From NCBI RefSeq assembly GCF_040045035.1, contig NZ_JBDZDS010000003.1, positions 348,807 to 412,806 of the forward strand: a stretch of 64,000 bases of DNA, given 5' to 3'. Below, piece by piece: positions 16,769 through 26,078 of this stretch. Both the position numbers and the translations under genes were made by a program. Source of the DNA: Pseudaminobacter sp040045035 (GTDB lineage Bacteria; Pseudomonadota; Alphaproteobacteria; Rhizobiales; Rhizobiaceae). The notes under the pieces were generated by a model, which ran no database searches, was not told the DNA's origin, and was given only the letters and a program-made list of their open reading frames with translations. The number at the start of each line of letters is the position of its first letter. Within the stretch, counting starts at the first letter, position 1.

Positions 16769-16997
16769 GGCTGCTACCCTCTCGCAAGGACAGTGCAATT
16801 GCCTATGGCGCGGATTACCCCCACTCCGCCTCGCTTCGCTCGGCACCTCTCCCCCTCAAAAGGGGAGAGGAAGGGTGTCAAGCTTGCGGACGGCGCTTCC
16901 TCTCCCCCGTCGATCGGGGGGTCCCAAGGACGGGCGAGACCCGTGGCTCGCCCCGGAACGGTGGTTTGCGAAGCAAACCGGAGTGGGGGTCGAAGGC
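16769..16997. repeat. Repeat-rich intergenic segment with palindrome copy 2
   Basis: The spacer holds several hairpins: CTCCCC-TCAAAA-GGGGAG near 16850, a CCCCCGTCGATCGGGGG block near 16907, and GGTTTGC-GAA-GCAAACC at 16963-16979. The last is the same palindrome as at 10494, with identical flanks (TGG before, GGAG after). It looks like a mosaic intergenic element between convergent mmcB and actR. There is no gene. Confidence 0.6.
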
Positions 16998-17561
16998 TTA
17001 CCGCGGCGCGCGCTTGGCCAAGATGCGCTGCAGCGTGCGGCGGTGCATATTGAGCCGGCGCGCGGTTTCCGAGACGTTGCGCTCGCACATCTCGTAGACC
17101 CGCTGGATGTGCTCCCAGCGCACGCGGTCGGCCGACATCGGATTTTCCGGGGGCGCGGCGCGTTCGCCGGAGGTGCGCGTCAGCGCCGCGAACACGTCGT
17201 CGGCGTCGGCCGGCTTGGACAGATAGTCGACAGCGCCGAGCTTCACGGCCGTGACGGCGGTGGCGATGTTGCCGTAGCCGGTGAGGATGATGGTGCGGGC
17301 ATCGGCTCGCTTCTCGCGGATCGCGGCGACCACGTCGAGGCCGTTGCCGTCGCCCAGCCGCATATCGACCACCGCATAGGCCGGCGCATTGGCGCGCGCC
17401 TTTGCGACGGCTTCCTCGACGCTTTCGGCGGTCTCGACCTGGAAGCCACGCAGCTCCATGGCGCGTGCAAGACGGGTCAGGAACGGCTTGTCGTCATCCA
17501 CGATCAGCAGAGAGGTGTCGCCGCCGGTAATGCTGCCATCAACCACTTCGTCGCCGTTCAT
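16998..17561 (-). CDS. actR: Redox response regulator ActR/RegA
   Basis: ActR is the DNA-binding partner of the ActS kinase and controls redox, acid, CO2/N2-fixation and respiration genes in rhizobia. The 187-residue protein has a receiver domain with LIVDDDKPF, the phosphorylated Asp in VVDMRLGDG (about residue 66), the conserved Thr in ILTGYG and Lys in LSKPAD. The C-terminal Fis-type helix-turn-helix, ERNVSETARRLNMHRRTLQR, is the nearly invariant RegA/ActR form. The ATG at 17559-17561 is preferred over an upstream extension of 20 residues. The gene follows actS by about 90 bp. Confidence 0.95.
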   Translation of the reverse strand: MNGDEVVDGSITGGDTSLLIVDDDKPFLTRLARAMELRGFQVETAESVEEAVAKARANAPAYAVVDMRLGDGNGLDVVAAIREKRADARTIILTGYGNIATAVTAVKLGAVDYLSKPADADDVFAALTRTSGERAAPPENPMSADRVRWEHIQRVYEMCERNVSETARRLNMHRRTLQRILAKRAPR

Positions 17562-17651
17562 AATCGTCTGGTCCGTTCTATCTGTTTTTGCTGCTTGTTT
17601 TGCGACCAATATAGGCGTCAAGAGCGCATTTTTCCACCCATAGGGCGGGCG

Positions 17652-18980
17652 TCAGGCGGTGTCGAACATGGAGGAGGCCGCAGACCTCGGATTGAGGAAG
17701 ACGTCGTGCGGCCATTCGATCCTCACGACGGCCCCCTTGCCGCGTTCATTGGCGTTGGAAAAGGTCAAAGTGGCGCCGGAGCGCTCCAGCAGCGTCTTGG
17801 CGATGAACAGCCCAAGGCCCAGGCCCCCGCCCTGCTCGCCGCCGCCTTGCCGCGTGGTCATGTAGGGCTCGCCGATGCGGTCGATGATCTCGGGCGGAAA
17901 ACCCGGCCCGTCGTCGATGATCTCGAAGATCACGTCGCGCTCGTTCCAGCTCCAGCGGATGGTGACGGTGTTGACGGCGAAGTCGACGGCATTCTCGACC
18001 AGATTGCCGAGGCCGTAGATGACGCCCGGGTTGCGGTGGCCGACCGGCTCGGGGCCGACCTGTTCGCCCGGCTCCAGCTTGATGGCGATGCCGAAATCGC
18101 GGTGCGGGGCGATCACCTCCTCCACCAGCGAGGTGAGCGGCAGGCGCGCCAGATGCACCTCGCTTTCCGACGACAGGCTGGTGAGGCGCTTGAGGATCTG
18201 GCGGCAGCGTTCGCTCTGCGTGCGCAGCAGCGTGACGTCCTCGTGGAACTTCGGATCCTTGCCCAGCGCGCGCTCCATCTCCTTGGCGACGAGGGTGATG
18301 GTGGCCAGCGGCGTGCCGAGCTCGTGGGCGGCGGCCGCGGCCAGCCCGTCCAGCGCCGACAGGTGCTGCTCGCGCTGCAGCACCAGCTCGGTGGCCGATA
18401 GCGCATTGGCGAGCAGCCGCGCCTCCTCGGCCACGCGCCAGGCATAGATGGCGGTGAAGGCGATGCTCGACACCACCGCCACCCACATGCCGGCGACATA
18501 GAGGAACGGCATCGCAAGCTCGGTGCCGGCAAACCAGGGCAGCGGCAGGTGGAAGAAGGCGAGCAGCGTGGTGAGCGCCATCACGAACACGCCGAGGATC
18601 GCGGTGAGGCTGAGCGGCAGCGAGGTGGCGGAAATGACCACCGGCACCGTCATCAGCAGCGAGAACGGGTTGGTGAGCCCGCCGGTCATGTAGAGCAGGC
18701 CGGCAAGCTGCAGCGCGTCGAAGGTGAGGATGCCGAGCGCGGGCAGCGGCTGCAGCCGGTGGGCGGCCGGAAAGCGGAAGGTGAGCAGCAGGTTCAGCCA
18801 GGCCGAACAGGCGATCAGCGTGAAGCACAGGCTGACCGGCAGCGGAAACTGGAACCAGTAGGCGATGACGACGACGGTAATGCTCTGGCCGATAATGGCC
18901 AGCCAGCGCAGCCGGATCAGCGTGTTGAGACGCAGGCGTGCGGTCTGCAGGAAGTCGGGCATCTTCTTTGTCTTGACCAT
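17652..18980 (-). CDS. actS: Redox sensor histidine kinase ActS/RegB
   Basis: A membrane histidine kinase with about six N-terminal helices (residues 25-185) and a cytoplasmic kinase core. The H-box AAAHELGTPLATI carries the phosphorylated His, and ATP-binding motifs are DDGPGFPP and GGGLGLGLFIAKTLLE. Both RegB redox features are present: the ubiquinone-binding heptapeptide GGLTNPF in the membrane part, and the redox-active Cys in the segment ERCRQIL. The start is taken at 18980, before MVKTKKMPDF. It sits between hrpB and actR on the same strand. Confidence 0.95.
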   Translation of the reverse strand: MVKTKKMPDFLQTARLRLNTLIRLRWLAIIGQSITVVVIAYWFQFPLPVSLCFTLIACSAWLNLLLTFRFPAAHRLQPLPALGILTFDALQLAGLLYMTGGLTNPFSLLMTVPVVISATSLPLSLTAILGVFVMALTTLLAFFHLPLPWFAGTELAMPFLYVAGMWVAVVSSIAFTAIYAWRVAEEARLLANALSATELVLQREQHLSALDGLAAAAAHELGTPLATITLVAKEMERALGKDPKFHEDVTLLRTQSERCRQILKRLTSLSSESEVHLARLPLTSLVEEVIAPHRDFGIAIKLEPGEQVGPEPVGHRNPGVIYGLGNLVENAVDFAVNTVTIRWSWNERDVIFEIIDDGPGFPPEIIDRIGEPYMTTRQGGGEQGGGLGLGLFIAKTLLERSGATLTFSNANERGKGAVVRIEWPHDVFLNPRSAASSMFDTA

Positions 18981-19019
18981 GAAGGGTTTATGCGCCGGAC
19001 AGGCACGGAGCGCCAAGCG

Positions 19020-21479
19020 CTATTTGACGCGGGGTTTTGCCCGCGCCGTAGCCTGCGCCGACAGAGGATCGTCGGGCCAGACATGTTTCGGATAGCGGCC
19101 GCGCATGTCGGAGCGCACATCGGCCCAGGAGCCGCGCCAGAAGCCCGGCAGGTCGCGCGTGGTCTGGATCGGCCGGTGCGCTGGCGACAAGAGCTCCAGC
19201 GTCAGCGGCACCGTGCCGCCGGCGATGGACGGATGCTTGTCGAGGCCAAAAAGTTCCTGCACGCGGATGGCCAGCACCGGCCACTCGCCCTCATAGTCGA
19301 TCGGCACGCGGCTGCCGGAGGGCGCGTCGAAATGGGTGGGCGCCAGCGCGCCCAGCTTGCGCTGCAAATCATGCGGCACCTGGGACAGCAACGCATCGTG
19401 CAGCACGCCGGCGCCGATGCGGGCAAAGCTGGCCTCGCCGGTGAGGAAGGGCAGCAGCCAGTCGTCGAGCGAGGCGATCAGCGCCTCGTCCGACATGTCG
19501 GGCCAAGGCGCGCCGAGGCCGGTGTGCAGCCATTGCAGGCGATGGCGCAGGATCTCGGCTTCCTTGCCCCAGTTCAGCAGCGACAGGCCGTGTGCCTTCA
19601 GCGCCTCGATGATGGCGCGGTCGGCGTCAGGACCGGAAGGCGCCGGCAGCATGCGCTCGGAAAGGGTGATGGCGCCAAGCCGCACCGTTTCGCGCACCCG
19701 CACCGCGCGTTTTTCAGGGTCGAAGGCGCTTTCCAGCTTCTTTTCGATGTGGTGGCCGAGCACGGAGCGAATCTCGGCCTCGGAGACGGGAGCGGCGGCG
19801 GCGATGCGCGCATTCTGCGCCTTGCCCTGCATGTCGGCCACGACGAGAAATGTTTCGCCGGCAAGCGGATCGGCGGCGTCGAGCATCGCGCCGCTGCCAT
19901 TAGCGAGCACAAAGCGCCCGCGCTCGCCGCGCGCCTTGGCGACGCGGTCGGGCCAGGCGCGGAGGAGAAGGACGCCCGCCGCTTCCGGCGCGGAGGCTCG
20001 GCCGCCACCATTTGCAGCCCGCGCCAGCCGCTCCGCCAATTGTCTCGCCGCCACCGCACGCGGCGATCTTTCGCACATGAACCGCGACAGCCGCCGCTCC
20101 AGGTCGACGCTGTCCCCGCCAAGGCCGCGCTCGGTGAGCAGCACGGCGAGCTGAGCGGCTTCCAGCCCCTGCCCTTCCCGCGCCGCCTCGGCCACCATAT
20201 GCGCGAGCCGCACCGGCAGAGCCAGCTTGCGCATCGCCGCGCCGGCCTCGGTCAGCCGGCCGTCGGCGTCGATGGCGTCGAGTTCGGTGAGCAGCGTGCG
20301 CGCCTCCGAGAGCGCGGGCGCGGGCGGCACGTCCAAAAAGGCGAGGCTTGCCGGATCGGCGACACCGAAGGCGGCACAATCGAGCATCAGGCCCGACAGG
20401 TCGGCCTCGAGAATTTCCGGGGGCGTGAAGGCGGGAAGTGCGGCCGTCTGCTCGGCGCGCCAGAGGCGGACGGCGACGCCCGGTTCGGTGCGGCCGGCAC
20501 GGCCCGCACGCTGATCGGCCGAGGCGCGCGACACGCGCACCGTTTCCAGCCGGGTGAGGCCACTGGCCGGCTCGTAGCGCGGCAGGCGCGACAGGCCGGA
20601 ATCGATCACCACACGCACGCCGTCGATGGTGATGGAGGTTTCGGCGATCGCGGTCGCGAGCACCACCTTGCGGCGGCCGGCAGGCGCCGGCTTGATCGCA
20701 GCGTCCTGCGTCTTCGCATCCAGCATGCCGTAGAGCGGCACGATGTCGGTGTCGGCACCGACGCGGCCTTCGAGGCGTTCGCGCGTGCGTTCGATCTCGC
20801 GCTGGCCGGGCAAGAAGGCAAGCACGCTGCCGGGCTCGTCGGCCAGCGCCTCGCGCACGGCCCTGGCCATGGCATCCTCGATAGGCGTGCCGGCCGGCCG
20901 CTCCTGATAGCGAACATCGATGGGAAAACTGCGACCTTCGCTTTCGATGACCGGCACGTCGCCGAGCAGGCTGGCGACGCGTGCGCCGTCGAGCGTGGCC
21001 GACATCACCAGCAGCCTGAGCTCGGGCCTCAGCGCGCCCTGCACGTCGAGCGCCAGGGCAAGGCCGAAGTCGCCGTCAAGCGAGCGCTCGTGGAACTCGT
21101 CGAAGATCACCGCCGCGATGCCCGTCAGCTCGGGATCGTCGAGGATCATGCGCGCCAAAATGCCTTCGGTGACCACGAGGACTCTTGTCCGGGCCGACTG
21201 CTTGCGCTCCATGCGCATGGCATAGCCGACCGTACCGCCGGGCTCCTCGCCCAGAAGCTGGGCCATGCGGCGCGCGGCGGCGCGGGCGGCCAGGCGGCGG
21301 GGCTCGAGCAGCAGGATCTTTCCGTCGCCCAACCACGGCGCATCGAGCAGCGCCAGCGGCACCAGCGTGGTCTTGCCAGCACCTGGCGGCGCGACCAGCA
21401 CCGCGCTCGACTTGGCTGCCAGCGCATCGGCAAGCGCCGGCAGAACGGCTGTGACGGGAAGCTCGGGTAAGCTCGGCAT
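19020..21479 (-). CDS. hrpB: ATP-dependent helicase HrpB
   Basis: A DEAH-box RNA-helicase-like protein of 819 residues. It has Walker A APPGAGKTT (about 30-38), the DEAH-equivalent DEFH, SAT, and the C-terminal motif QRAGRAGR, then the HrpB-specific domain. Family role in bacteria is poorly defined. Its ATG shares one base with the stop codon of the upstream transporter ATPase gene (TAATG at 21477-21481), so translation is probably coupled. It ends about 40 bp before actS. The function of the coupling with transport is unclear. Confidence 0.93.
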   Translation of the reverse strand: MPSLPELPVTAVLPALADALAAKSSAVLVAPPGAGKTTLVPLALLDAPWLGDGKILLLEPRRLAARAAARRMAQLLGEEPGGTVGYAMRMERKQSARTRVLVVTEGILARMILDDPELTGIAAVIFDEFHERSLDGDFGLALALDVQGALRPELRLLVMSATLDGARVASLLGDVPVIESEGRSFPIDVRYQERPAGTPIEDAMARAVREALADEPGSVLAFLPGQREIERTRERLEGRVGADTDIVPLYGMLDAKTQDAAIKPAPAGRRKVVLATAIAETSITIDGVRVVIDSGLSRLPRYEPASGLTRLETVRVSRASADQRAGRAGRTEPGVAVRLWRAEQTAALPAFTPPEILEADLSGLMLDCAAFGVADPASLAFLDVPPAPALSEARTLLTELDAIDADGRLTEAGAAMRKLALPVRLAHMVAEAAREGQGLEAAQLAVLLTERGLGGDSVDLERRLSRFMCERSPRAVAARQLAERLARAANGGGRASAPEAAGVLLLRAWPDRVAKARGERGRFVLANGSGAMLDAADPLAGETFLVVADMQGKAQNARIAAAAPVSEAEIRSVLGHHIEKKLESAFDPEKRAVRVRETVRLGAITLSERMLPAPSGPDADRAIIEALKAHGLSLLNWGKEAEILRHRLQWLHTGLGAPWPDMSDEALIASLDDWLLPFLTGEASFARIGAGVLHDALLSQVPHDLQRKLGALAPTHFDAPSGSRVPIDYEGEWPVLAIRVQELFGLDKHPSIAGGTVPLTLELLSPAHRPIQTTRDLPGFWRGSWADVRSDMRGRYPKHVWPDDPLSAQATARAKPRVK

Positions 21480-22123
21480 TACTCGGCCCCGATCCGGATG
21501 ACGGCGCCGCCGGCTGCTTCGGCGTCCGCCTCGTCATGCGTCACCAGCAGAACCGGCAGGCCGCCGTCGCGAGCCTTGGAAAACACCAGCTCCCGCATCT
21601 GTCCGCGGAGGTTTGCGTCGAGCTTGGAAAAGGGCTCGTCCAGCAGCAGCATGCGCGGCGAGGACAGAAGCGCCCGCGCCAGCGCAACCCGCGCCTTCTG
21701 CCCGCCCGACAGCGTGTCGGGGTCGCGCCCGGCCATCCCGGCGAGGCCGACGCCTTCGAGCGCGGCTTCGGCCAGCGCCGTGCGCGCGGCCTTGCCCTTC
21801 ACCGCTTCAGGAATGGCGAAGACGAGGTTGCCGCCGACCGACATATGCGGAAACAGCAGCGGGTCCTGGAACAGGATGCCGGCATGGCGATCCTCGGCCG
21901 GCAGGGCGGTGAGCTCTACATCGCCGGAGAAGACGCGGCCCGACGCTTCGAAGGCCGGCGGCAAAAAGCCGCCGATGTAGGCGAGCAGCGTCGATTTTCC
22001 CGAGCCGGACGGCCCCATGACGGTGAGCACTTCGCCGGGCGCGACGCGATGCGTCACCGAAACGAGCGTTTGCCCGTTCAGCGCGATCGTCACGTCGTCC
22101 AGAAAGAGCCCGTTTTCGGCCAT
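21479..22123 (-). CDS. ynjD: ABC transporter ATP-binding protein, YnjD-like
   Basis: This 214-residue ATPase has Walker A GPSGSGKST, signature LSGGQKARVALARAL, Walker B MLLLDEP and the switch LVTHDEADA. It is short, lacking the C-terminal regulatory domain of sugar importers, as in YnjD and ThiQ. The likely start is the ATG at 22121-22123; the long upstream open frame is a shadow of the permease. With the permease and binding protein upstream it forms a complete YnjBCD-type importer. The substrate is not established for the family; thiamine-like compounds are often guessed. Confidence 0.88.
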   Translation of the reverse strand: MAENGLFLDDVTIALNGQTLVSVTHRVAPGEVLTVMGPSGSGKSTLLAYIGGFLPPAFEASGRVFSGDVELTALPAEDRHAGILFQDPLLFPHMSVGGNLVFAIPEAVKGKAARTALAEAALEGVGLAGMAGRDPDTLSGGQKARVALARALLSSPRMLLLDEPFSKLDANLRGQMRELVFSKARDGGLPVLLVTHDEADAEAAGGAVIRIGAE

Positions 22124-22167
22124 CACCCCAACCGGTTTTTGTCCTCTCGCGCCCGTCGCGGAGGCTG

Positions 22168-23847
22168 TCACACCCGCATGGCGCGGCGGTGCCGGAATAT
22201 CAGCGCGGGCACGACTGTTGCAACCGCAAAGCCGATAGCTGGCAGGACCATCTGCACGAAGGCGTAGACGCCGATGATGCGGCGGTTGCCGCCAGATGCC
22301 AGTGCCACCGCCTCGGTGGTGATGGTTTCCAGCCGGCCGGCGCCAATGAGGACGGTGGGCAGGTAGAGCCCGATGGAGACGGCGAAGCCGACGGCGGCGG
22401 CCACCAGAATGGCCCGTAAAAGCATCGGCAGGCGAATGGCGATGAGCGTGCGCGTGCGCGACTTGCCGAGGCCGGCGGCGACGGCCTCGTAGCGCGGGTC
22501 GAAGGCGCGCCAGGGGTCGGCCAGCGACAGGAACACATAGGGCATGACGAAGACGAGATGCACCAGCACCAGCGCCGGCAGGCTGGCGACCGTACCGGTG
22601 AAGACGAACAAAAGCTGCAGCCCAAACAGGAAGGCGACCTGCGGCACGATCAGCGGCAGATAGATGAGCCACATGGCGCGGCGGCCGGCGATGCGGCCGG
22701 TGCGGTTCTCGTTAATGAGGCAAAGCACTGTGAGTGCCACAGCAATCAGCGTCGACAGCGTGGCAACCAGAAGCGTGGTGGCAAGCGGGCCGGTAATGCG
22801 CGGCGCCGCGGCGATCCAGCTTTTCAGCGCAAAACTGTCCGGCAGCACATTGGGGAATTGCCACAACCCTGCGACCGACCACAGCGCCAGCGTGGCCAGG
22901 CCGGCGAAGGTGAGCAGCGCGGCAAGGGACATGCCGGCAAAGGCGGCGCGGCCTGCCCACGCATCGCGGCGAAAGCGCAAACCACGCGCGCAGGCATGGT
23001 CGCGCAGCCATGCGCCCAGCCGCTCGAAGCCGATCCAGACGAGAATGGCTACGGCCGTCACTGCCAGCTGCAGCAGCGCGCCGGCGGAGGCGAAGAAGCG
23101 CATCGACAGTTCGGGATCGTTCATCCAGTGCAGGAGCCGCACGGCAAGCGGCGCGGGCGTGGTGGGCCCGAGGATGACGGCGACATCGACCACCGAGCTC
23201 GAAAAGGCGATGACCGCGAACACCGCCAGCCTGATCTGGCGATAGAGCGGCGGCCAAACGCCGTAGATAAAGCCGGCGATGCGCCCATAGCCAAGCGCGG
23301 CCGCCAGCCGTCGCGTGCGAAAAAGATCGATCTGCGGCAGGGCCGCAAGCGCGATGAGCAGCAGGAAGGGAATTTCCTTCATCACCAGCCCGGCCATCAT
23401 CGACAGGCCGAGCGGGTCGTTGACGATCAGCAGGTCGGGCGGCTGTTGCCAACCGGTGAGACCGGGCGAAACCAGCCGCGCGATCATGCCCGACGGCGCG
23501 ATGAGGAAGGCCAGCCCGAACGCCGCCGCCGCATGCGGCACCGACAGGAGCGGCGACACCAAATGCTGGATGCGCGAAAAAGTCTTGGTCCCGGCAAAGG
23601 CGGCGATGAAAAAGGCGACCATGCCCAGAGAGACAATGGTGGTGATCAGACCGGGGACGAGGCTGAGCAGCATCGAGGTTGCAAGGCCGGGCTGGGCAAG
23701 CAGCTTTGCCACATGCGCCAGAGTGAAAGCCTCGCCACCCAGTGCCGGCAGGTAGCCGAAAGCCGGCAGCAACGTGCCACCAAGCCCGGCAAGAATCGGC
23801 CCGGCGAGGAGCAGGATCGCCAGCGGCGGGCCGAGCCGGGCTAGCAT
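22168..23847 (-). CDS. ynjC: ABC transporter permease (fused dimer), YnjC-like
   Basis: A 559-residue integral membrane protein with two tandem permease modules of about six helices each, as in YnjC, ThiP and the iron FbpB group. EAA-type cytoplasmic loops are visible in both halves, in the segments AAALGYGRIAGFIYGVWPP and VAAGLGKSRTRTLIAIRLP. It follows the binding-protein gene by 43 bp and precedes the ATPase gene by 44 bp. Substrate not determined. Confidence 0.9.
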   Translation of the reverse strand: MLARLGPPLAILLLAGPILAGLGGTLLPAFGYLPALGGEAFTLAHVAKLLAQPGLATSMLLSLVPGLITTIVSLGMVAFFIAAFAGTKTFSRIQHLVSPLLSVPHAAAAFGLAFLIAPSGMIARLVSPGLTGWQQPPDLLIVNDPLGLSMMAGLVMKEIPFLLLIALAALPQIDLFRTRRLAAALGYGRIAGFIYGVWPPLYRQIRLAVFAVIAFSSSVVDVAVILGPTTPAPLAVRLLHWMNDPELSMRFFASAGALLQLAVTAVAILVWIGFERLGAWLRDHACARGLRFRRDAWAGRAAFAGMSLAALLTFAGLATLALWSVAGLWQFPNVLPDSFALKSWIAAAPRITGPLATTLLVATLSTLIAVALTVLCLINENRTGRIAGRRAMWLIYLPLIVPQVAFLFGLQLLFVFTGTVASLPALVLVHLVFVMPYVFLSLADPWRAFDPRYEAVAAGLGKSRTRTLIAIRLPMLLRAILVAAAVGFAVSIGLYLPTVLIGAGRLETITTEAVALASGGNRRIIGVYAFVQMVLPAIGFAVATVVPALIFRHRRAMRV

Positions 23848-23890
23848 GCGAGGTTGTTGCGGGTCGGCAAAGTACGGCCCTCCGCTGCGA

Positions 23891-25111
23891 TCAGTCGCCC
23901 ACTCCGTAACGCCGCTTCCATTCCGCCTCCAGCCGGACCATCCAGCTCGGATGCGGCTCGTCGATGGCGGGGCCGAGCTCGTCCGGCTTCAGCGTGGCAA
24001 CCCCAAGATCGAGCGCTTCGAAACGGGCGCGGTCGGCGGCGTCGAGCTTGGCCATCGAAAGCACCGTCGGGTCGCCCCACACCTTCGCGTCCTGCTTGCG
24101 CGCCTGCGCTTCGGGCGACAGCAAAAAGTCGGCCGTCACCAGCGCGCCGGCCTTGGCCGCGGCGTTGTAGGGAATGGCGACGAAATGCGTGTTGGCGAGC
24201 GTGCCGGCCGGGAAGGTGAAGGAGCGCACCGTGTCGGGCAGTTCGCCATTGGCAATGGCGCTGGAGGCCTCCGAAGGATTGAAGGCGAAGATGATGTCGA
24301 GCTCGCCATCGGCCAGAAGCTGCTTCATCGCCGGATAGTTTTGCGGATAGGCGCGGCCCGCGCGCCAGAGCACCGGCTTGAGTTCGTCGAGATAGGCGAA
24401 GAGCGGCGCGGTGACCTTGTCAAACGAAGCCTCGTCGACCGGCTTCTGCAGCACCGAGCGGTCGGCCACCAGCTCGGACAGCACCTGCTTGAGGAAGGAC
24501 AGGCCCATGAAATCCGGCGGCTGCGGATAGGAGAAGCGGCCGGGATGCGCCTTTGTCCAGGCGAGCAGTTCCTTGGCCGATTTCGGCAAGCCGGTGGGAT
24601 CGGTGCGCGCGGTGTCGTAGAAGAAGACCAGCTTGGCCATGCCCCAGGGGCTTTCCAGCCCGTCCACGGGAACGGTGAAGTCGGTGCGGATGGTCGGCTT
24701 GTTGTCGACATCGACATATTTCCAGTTGGGCAGCTTTTCGGCCCAGCCCGGCGACATCAGGAGATCCTGTCGCTTCATGGCGGCAAAGTTCTCGCCATTG
24801 ATCCAGATGAGGTCGACGGTGCCGTTGTCATTGCGACCGGCGGCCTTCTCGGCCACCACCTTGGCGACCGCATTGGCGGTGTCGTCGAGCTTCACCTGGA
24901 CGAGCTTCACGCCGTAGCGCTTCTGCAGCTCGCCGCCTGCCCATTCGAGATAGGCGTTGATGTTTTCGGAGCCGCCCCAGGCGTTGAAATAGACGGTCTC
25001 GCCCTTGGCCTGCGCCAACACCTCGTCCCACTTGGCAGCATCGGGATTGCCGGCCAGCGCCTGAAGCGTCAGCGCGAACAGCGATGCGGCAGCCAGAAGC
25101 AGTCGATTCAT
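23891..25111 (-). CDS. ynjB: ABC transporter substrate-binding protein, YnjB-like
   Basis: The 406-residue periplasmic protein starts with a clear Sec signal MNRLLLAAASLFALTLQALA. The mature N-terminus around WDEVLAQAKGETVYFNAWGG matches YnjB. I chose the ATG at 25109-25111 because the signal peptide begins there, although the frame stays open to 25300. It is the first gene of the minus-strand train ynjBCD-hrpB-actSR and diverges from the phosphonate operon. I looked for a thiamine riboswitch in the 258-bp upstream region and found no THI-box. Confidence 0.9.
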   Translation of the reverse strand: MNRLLLAAASLFALTLQALAGNPDAAKWDEVLAQAKGETVYFNAWGGSENINAYLEWAGGELQKRYGVKLVQVKLDDTANAVAKVVAEKAAGRNDNGTVDLIWINGENFAAMKRQDLLMSPGWAEKLPNWKYVDVDNKPTIRTDFTVPVDGLESPWGMAKLVFFYDTARTDPTGLPKSAKELLAWTKAHPGRFSYPQPPDFMGLSFLKQVLSELVADRSVLQKPVDEASFDKVTAPLFAYLDELKPVLWRAGRAYPQNYPAMKQLLADGELDIIFAFNPSEASSAIANGELPDTVRSFTFPAGTLANTHFVAIPYNAAAKAGALVTADFLLSPEAQARKQDAKVWGDPTVLSMAKLDAADRARFEALDLGVATLKPDELGPAIDEPHPSWMVRLEAEWKRRYGVGD

Positions 25112-25280
25112 TGCAGTCCCCCTGTCCAATTGGCATTTCCCGCAAGCGATTGAGCATTCTGGGCGAAAGCCGGTCAATGGGCCTGGGCTGCTGCACGCCC
25201 TCACTTCGCCGTGAAAGACGACGAGTTGGAGAGTTATGCAGCCGCCGGCCCTTCCCCATCGACGGATGACTTGCAACGAC

Positions 25281-25300
25281 TTGTCTGATATTTCCGACAA
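25281..25300. promoter_or_regulatory. Imperfect 20-bp palindrome in divergent control region
   Basis: TTGTC-N10-GACAA, with 16 of 20 positions matching its own reverse complement, lies between ynjB (minus) and the DUF1045 gene (plus), about 70 bp before the latter. It is a candidate operator for either transcript. No regulator is assigned. Confidence 0.35.
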
Positions 25301-25369
25301 ATCATTCGGGCTTTCGTCAATCCGTCATGCAAATCGCCTAAGGCATCGCTGCAGGAGAGGATAACACCG

Positions 25370-26077
25370 ATGCGTTATGCGATCTATTTCACCCCCGGCC
25401 CCGACGATGCGCTGACCCGCATCGCGGCGAACTGGCTCGGCCGCGACCCTTTCACCGGCGCCACCCATGAGGCTCCGGCGAACGGACATCTGTCGGCGAC
25501 CGAGATCGCCTTCCACACCGCCGCCCCGCGCCGCTACGGCTTCCATGCCACGCTGAAGGCGCCGTTCCGGCTGGCCGAGGGCGAGAGCGAAGCCGCGCTG
25601 GACGAAGCGATGGCGAACTATGCCGCCACGCTCGAGCCGGTGGTACTGCCGCGCCTCGTGGTGGGGCAGATCGACGGCTTCTTCGCGCTGGTGCCCAGCG
25701 GGACTTCGCCCGAGCTCAATCGATTCGCCGGCGACATCGTTGCGGGTTTCGAGCGCTTCCGCGCGCCGTTGACGGAAAGGGAAATCGAGCGCCGCAACCC
25801 CGACGCGCTGAGCCAGGTCGAGTTCCAGAACCTGTGCCAGTGGGGCTATCCCTACGTCTTCGACACCTTCCGCTTCCACATGACGCTGACCGGCCGCGTC
25901 GGCGCCGAAGAAGCCCACCGGCTGCGCGCGGCCATCGACGACATGTTTGCCGAGGAGCTCGACCGCCCCTTCGCCGTGGACGGGCTGGCGCTGTTTGTCG
26001 AGCGCGAGCCCGGCGCCCCCTTCATAGTACATTCCCACTATGCGCTCGGCCGCCAGACCGAAAGAAAGAAAGCCTGA
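25370..26077 (+). CDS. DUF1045 phosphonate-operon protein, 2H phosphoesterase fold
   Basis: The 235-residue protein belongs to the DUF1045 family found in phosphonate operons. Two HxT motifs typical of 2H phosphoesterases are visible: GFHATLKAPF near residue 61 and FHMTLTG near residue 170. By analogy it may open the cyclic 5-phosphoribosyl phosphate made by C-P lyase, the job done by PhnP in E. coli; this is inference. A ribosome site GGAGAGG precedes the ATG at 25370. phnM starts one base after its stop codon, so the three genes 25370-27841 form a tight operon. Confidence 0.85.
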   Translation: MRYAIYFTPGPDDALTRIAANWLGRDPFTGATHEAPANGHLSATEIAFHTAAPRRYGFHATLKAPFRLAEGESEAALDEAMANYAATLEPVVLPRLVVGQIDGFFALVPSGTSPELNRFAGDIVAGFERFRAPLTEREIERRNPDALSQVEFQNLCQWGYPYVFDTFRFHMTLTGRVGAEEAHRLRAAIDDMFAEELDRPFAVDGLALFVEREPGAPFIVHSHYALGRQTERKKA

Positions 26078-26078
26078 G

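Noticed and set aside
18549..21470. 973-codon plus-strand open frame opposite actS and hrpB
   Set aside because: It is antisense to two well-supported genes and shows no domain; a GC-rich shadow.
25112..25369. Thiamine riboswitch upstream of the YnjB-like gene
   Set aside because: I looked on the minus strand for the CTGAGA and ACCC...GATCTGG THI-box elements and found neither, so no riboswitch is claimed.
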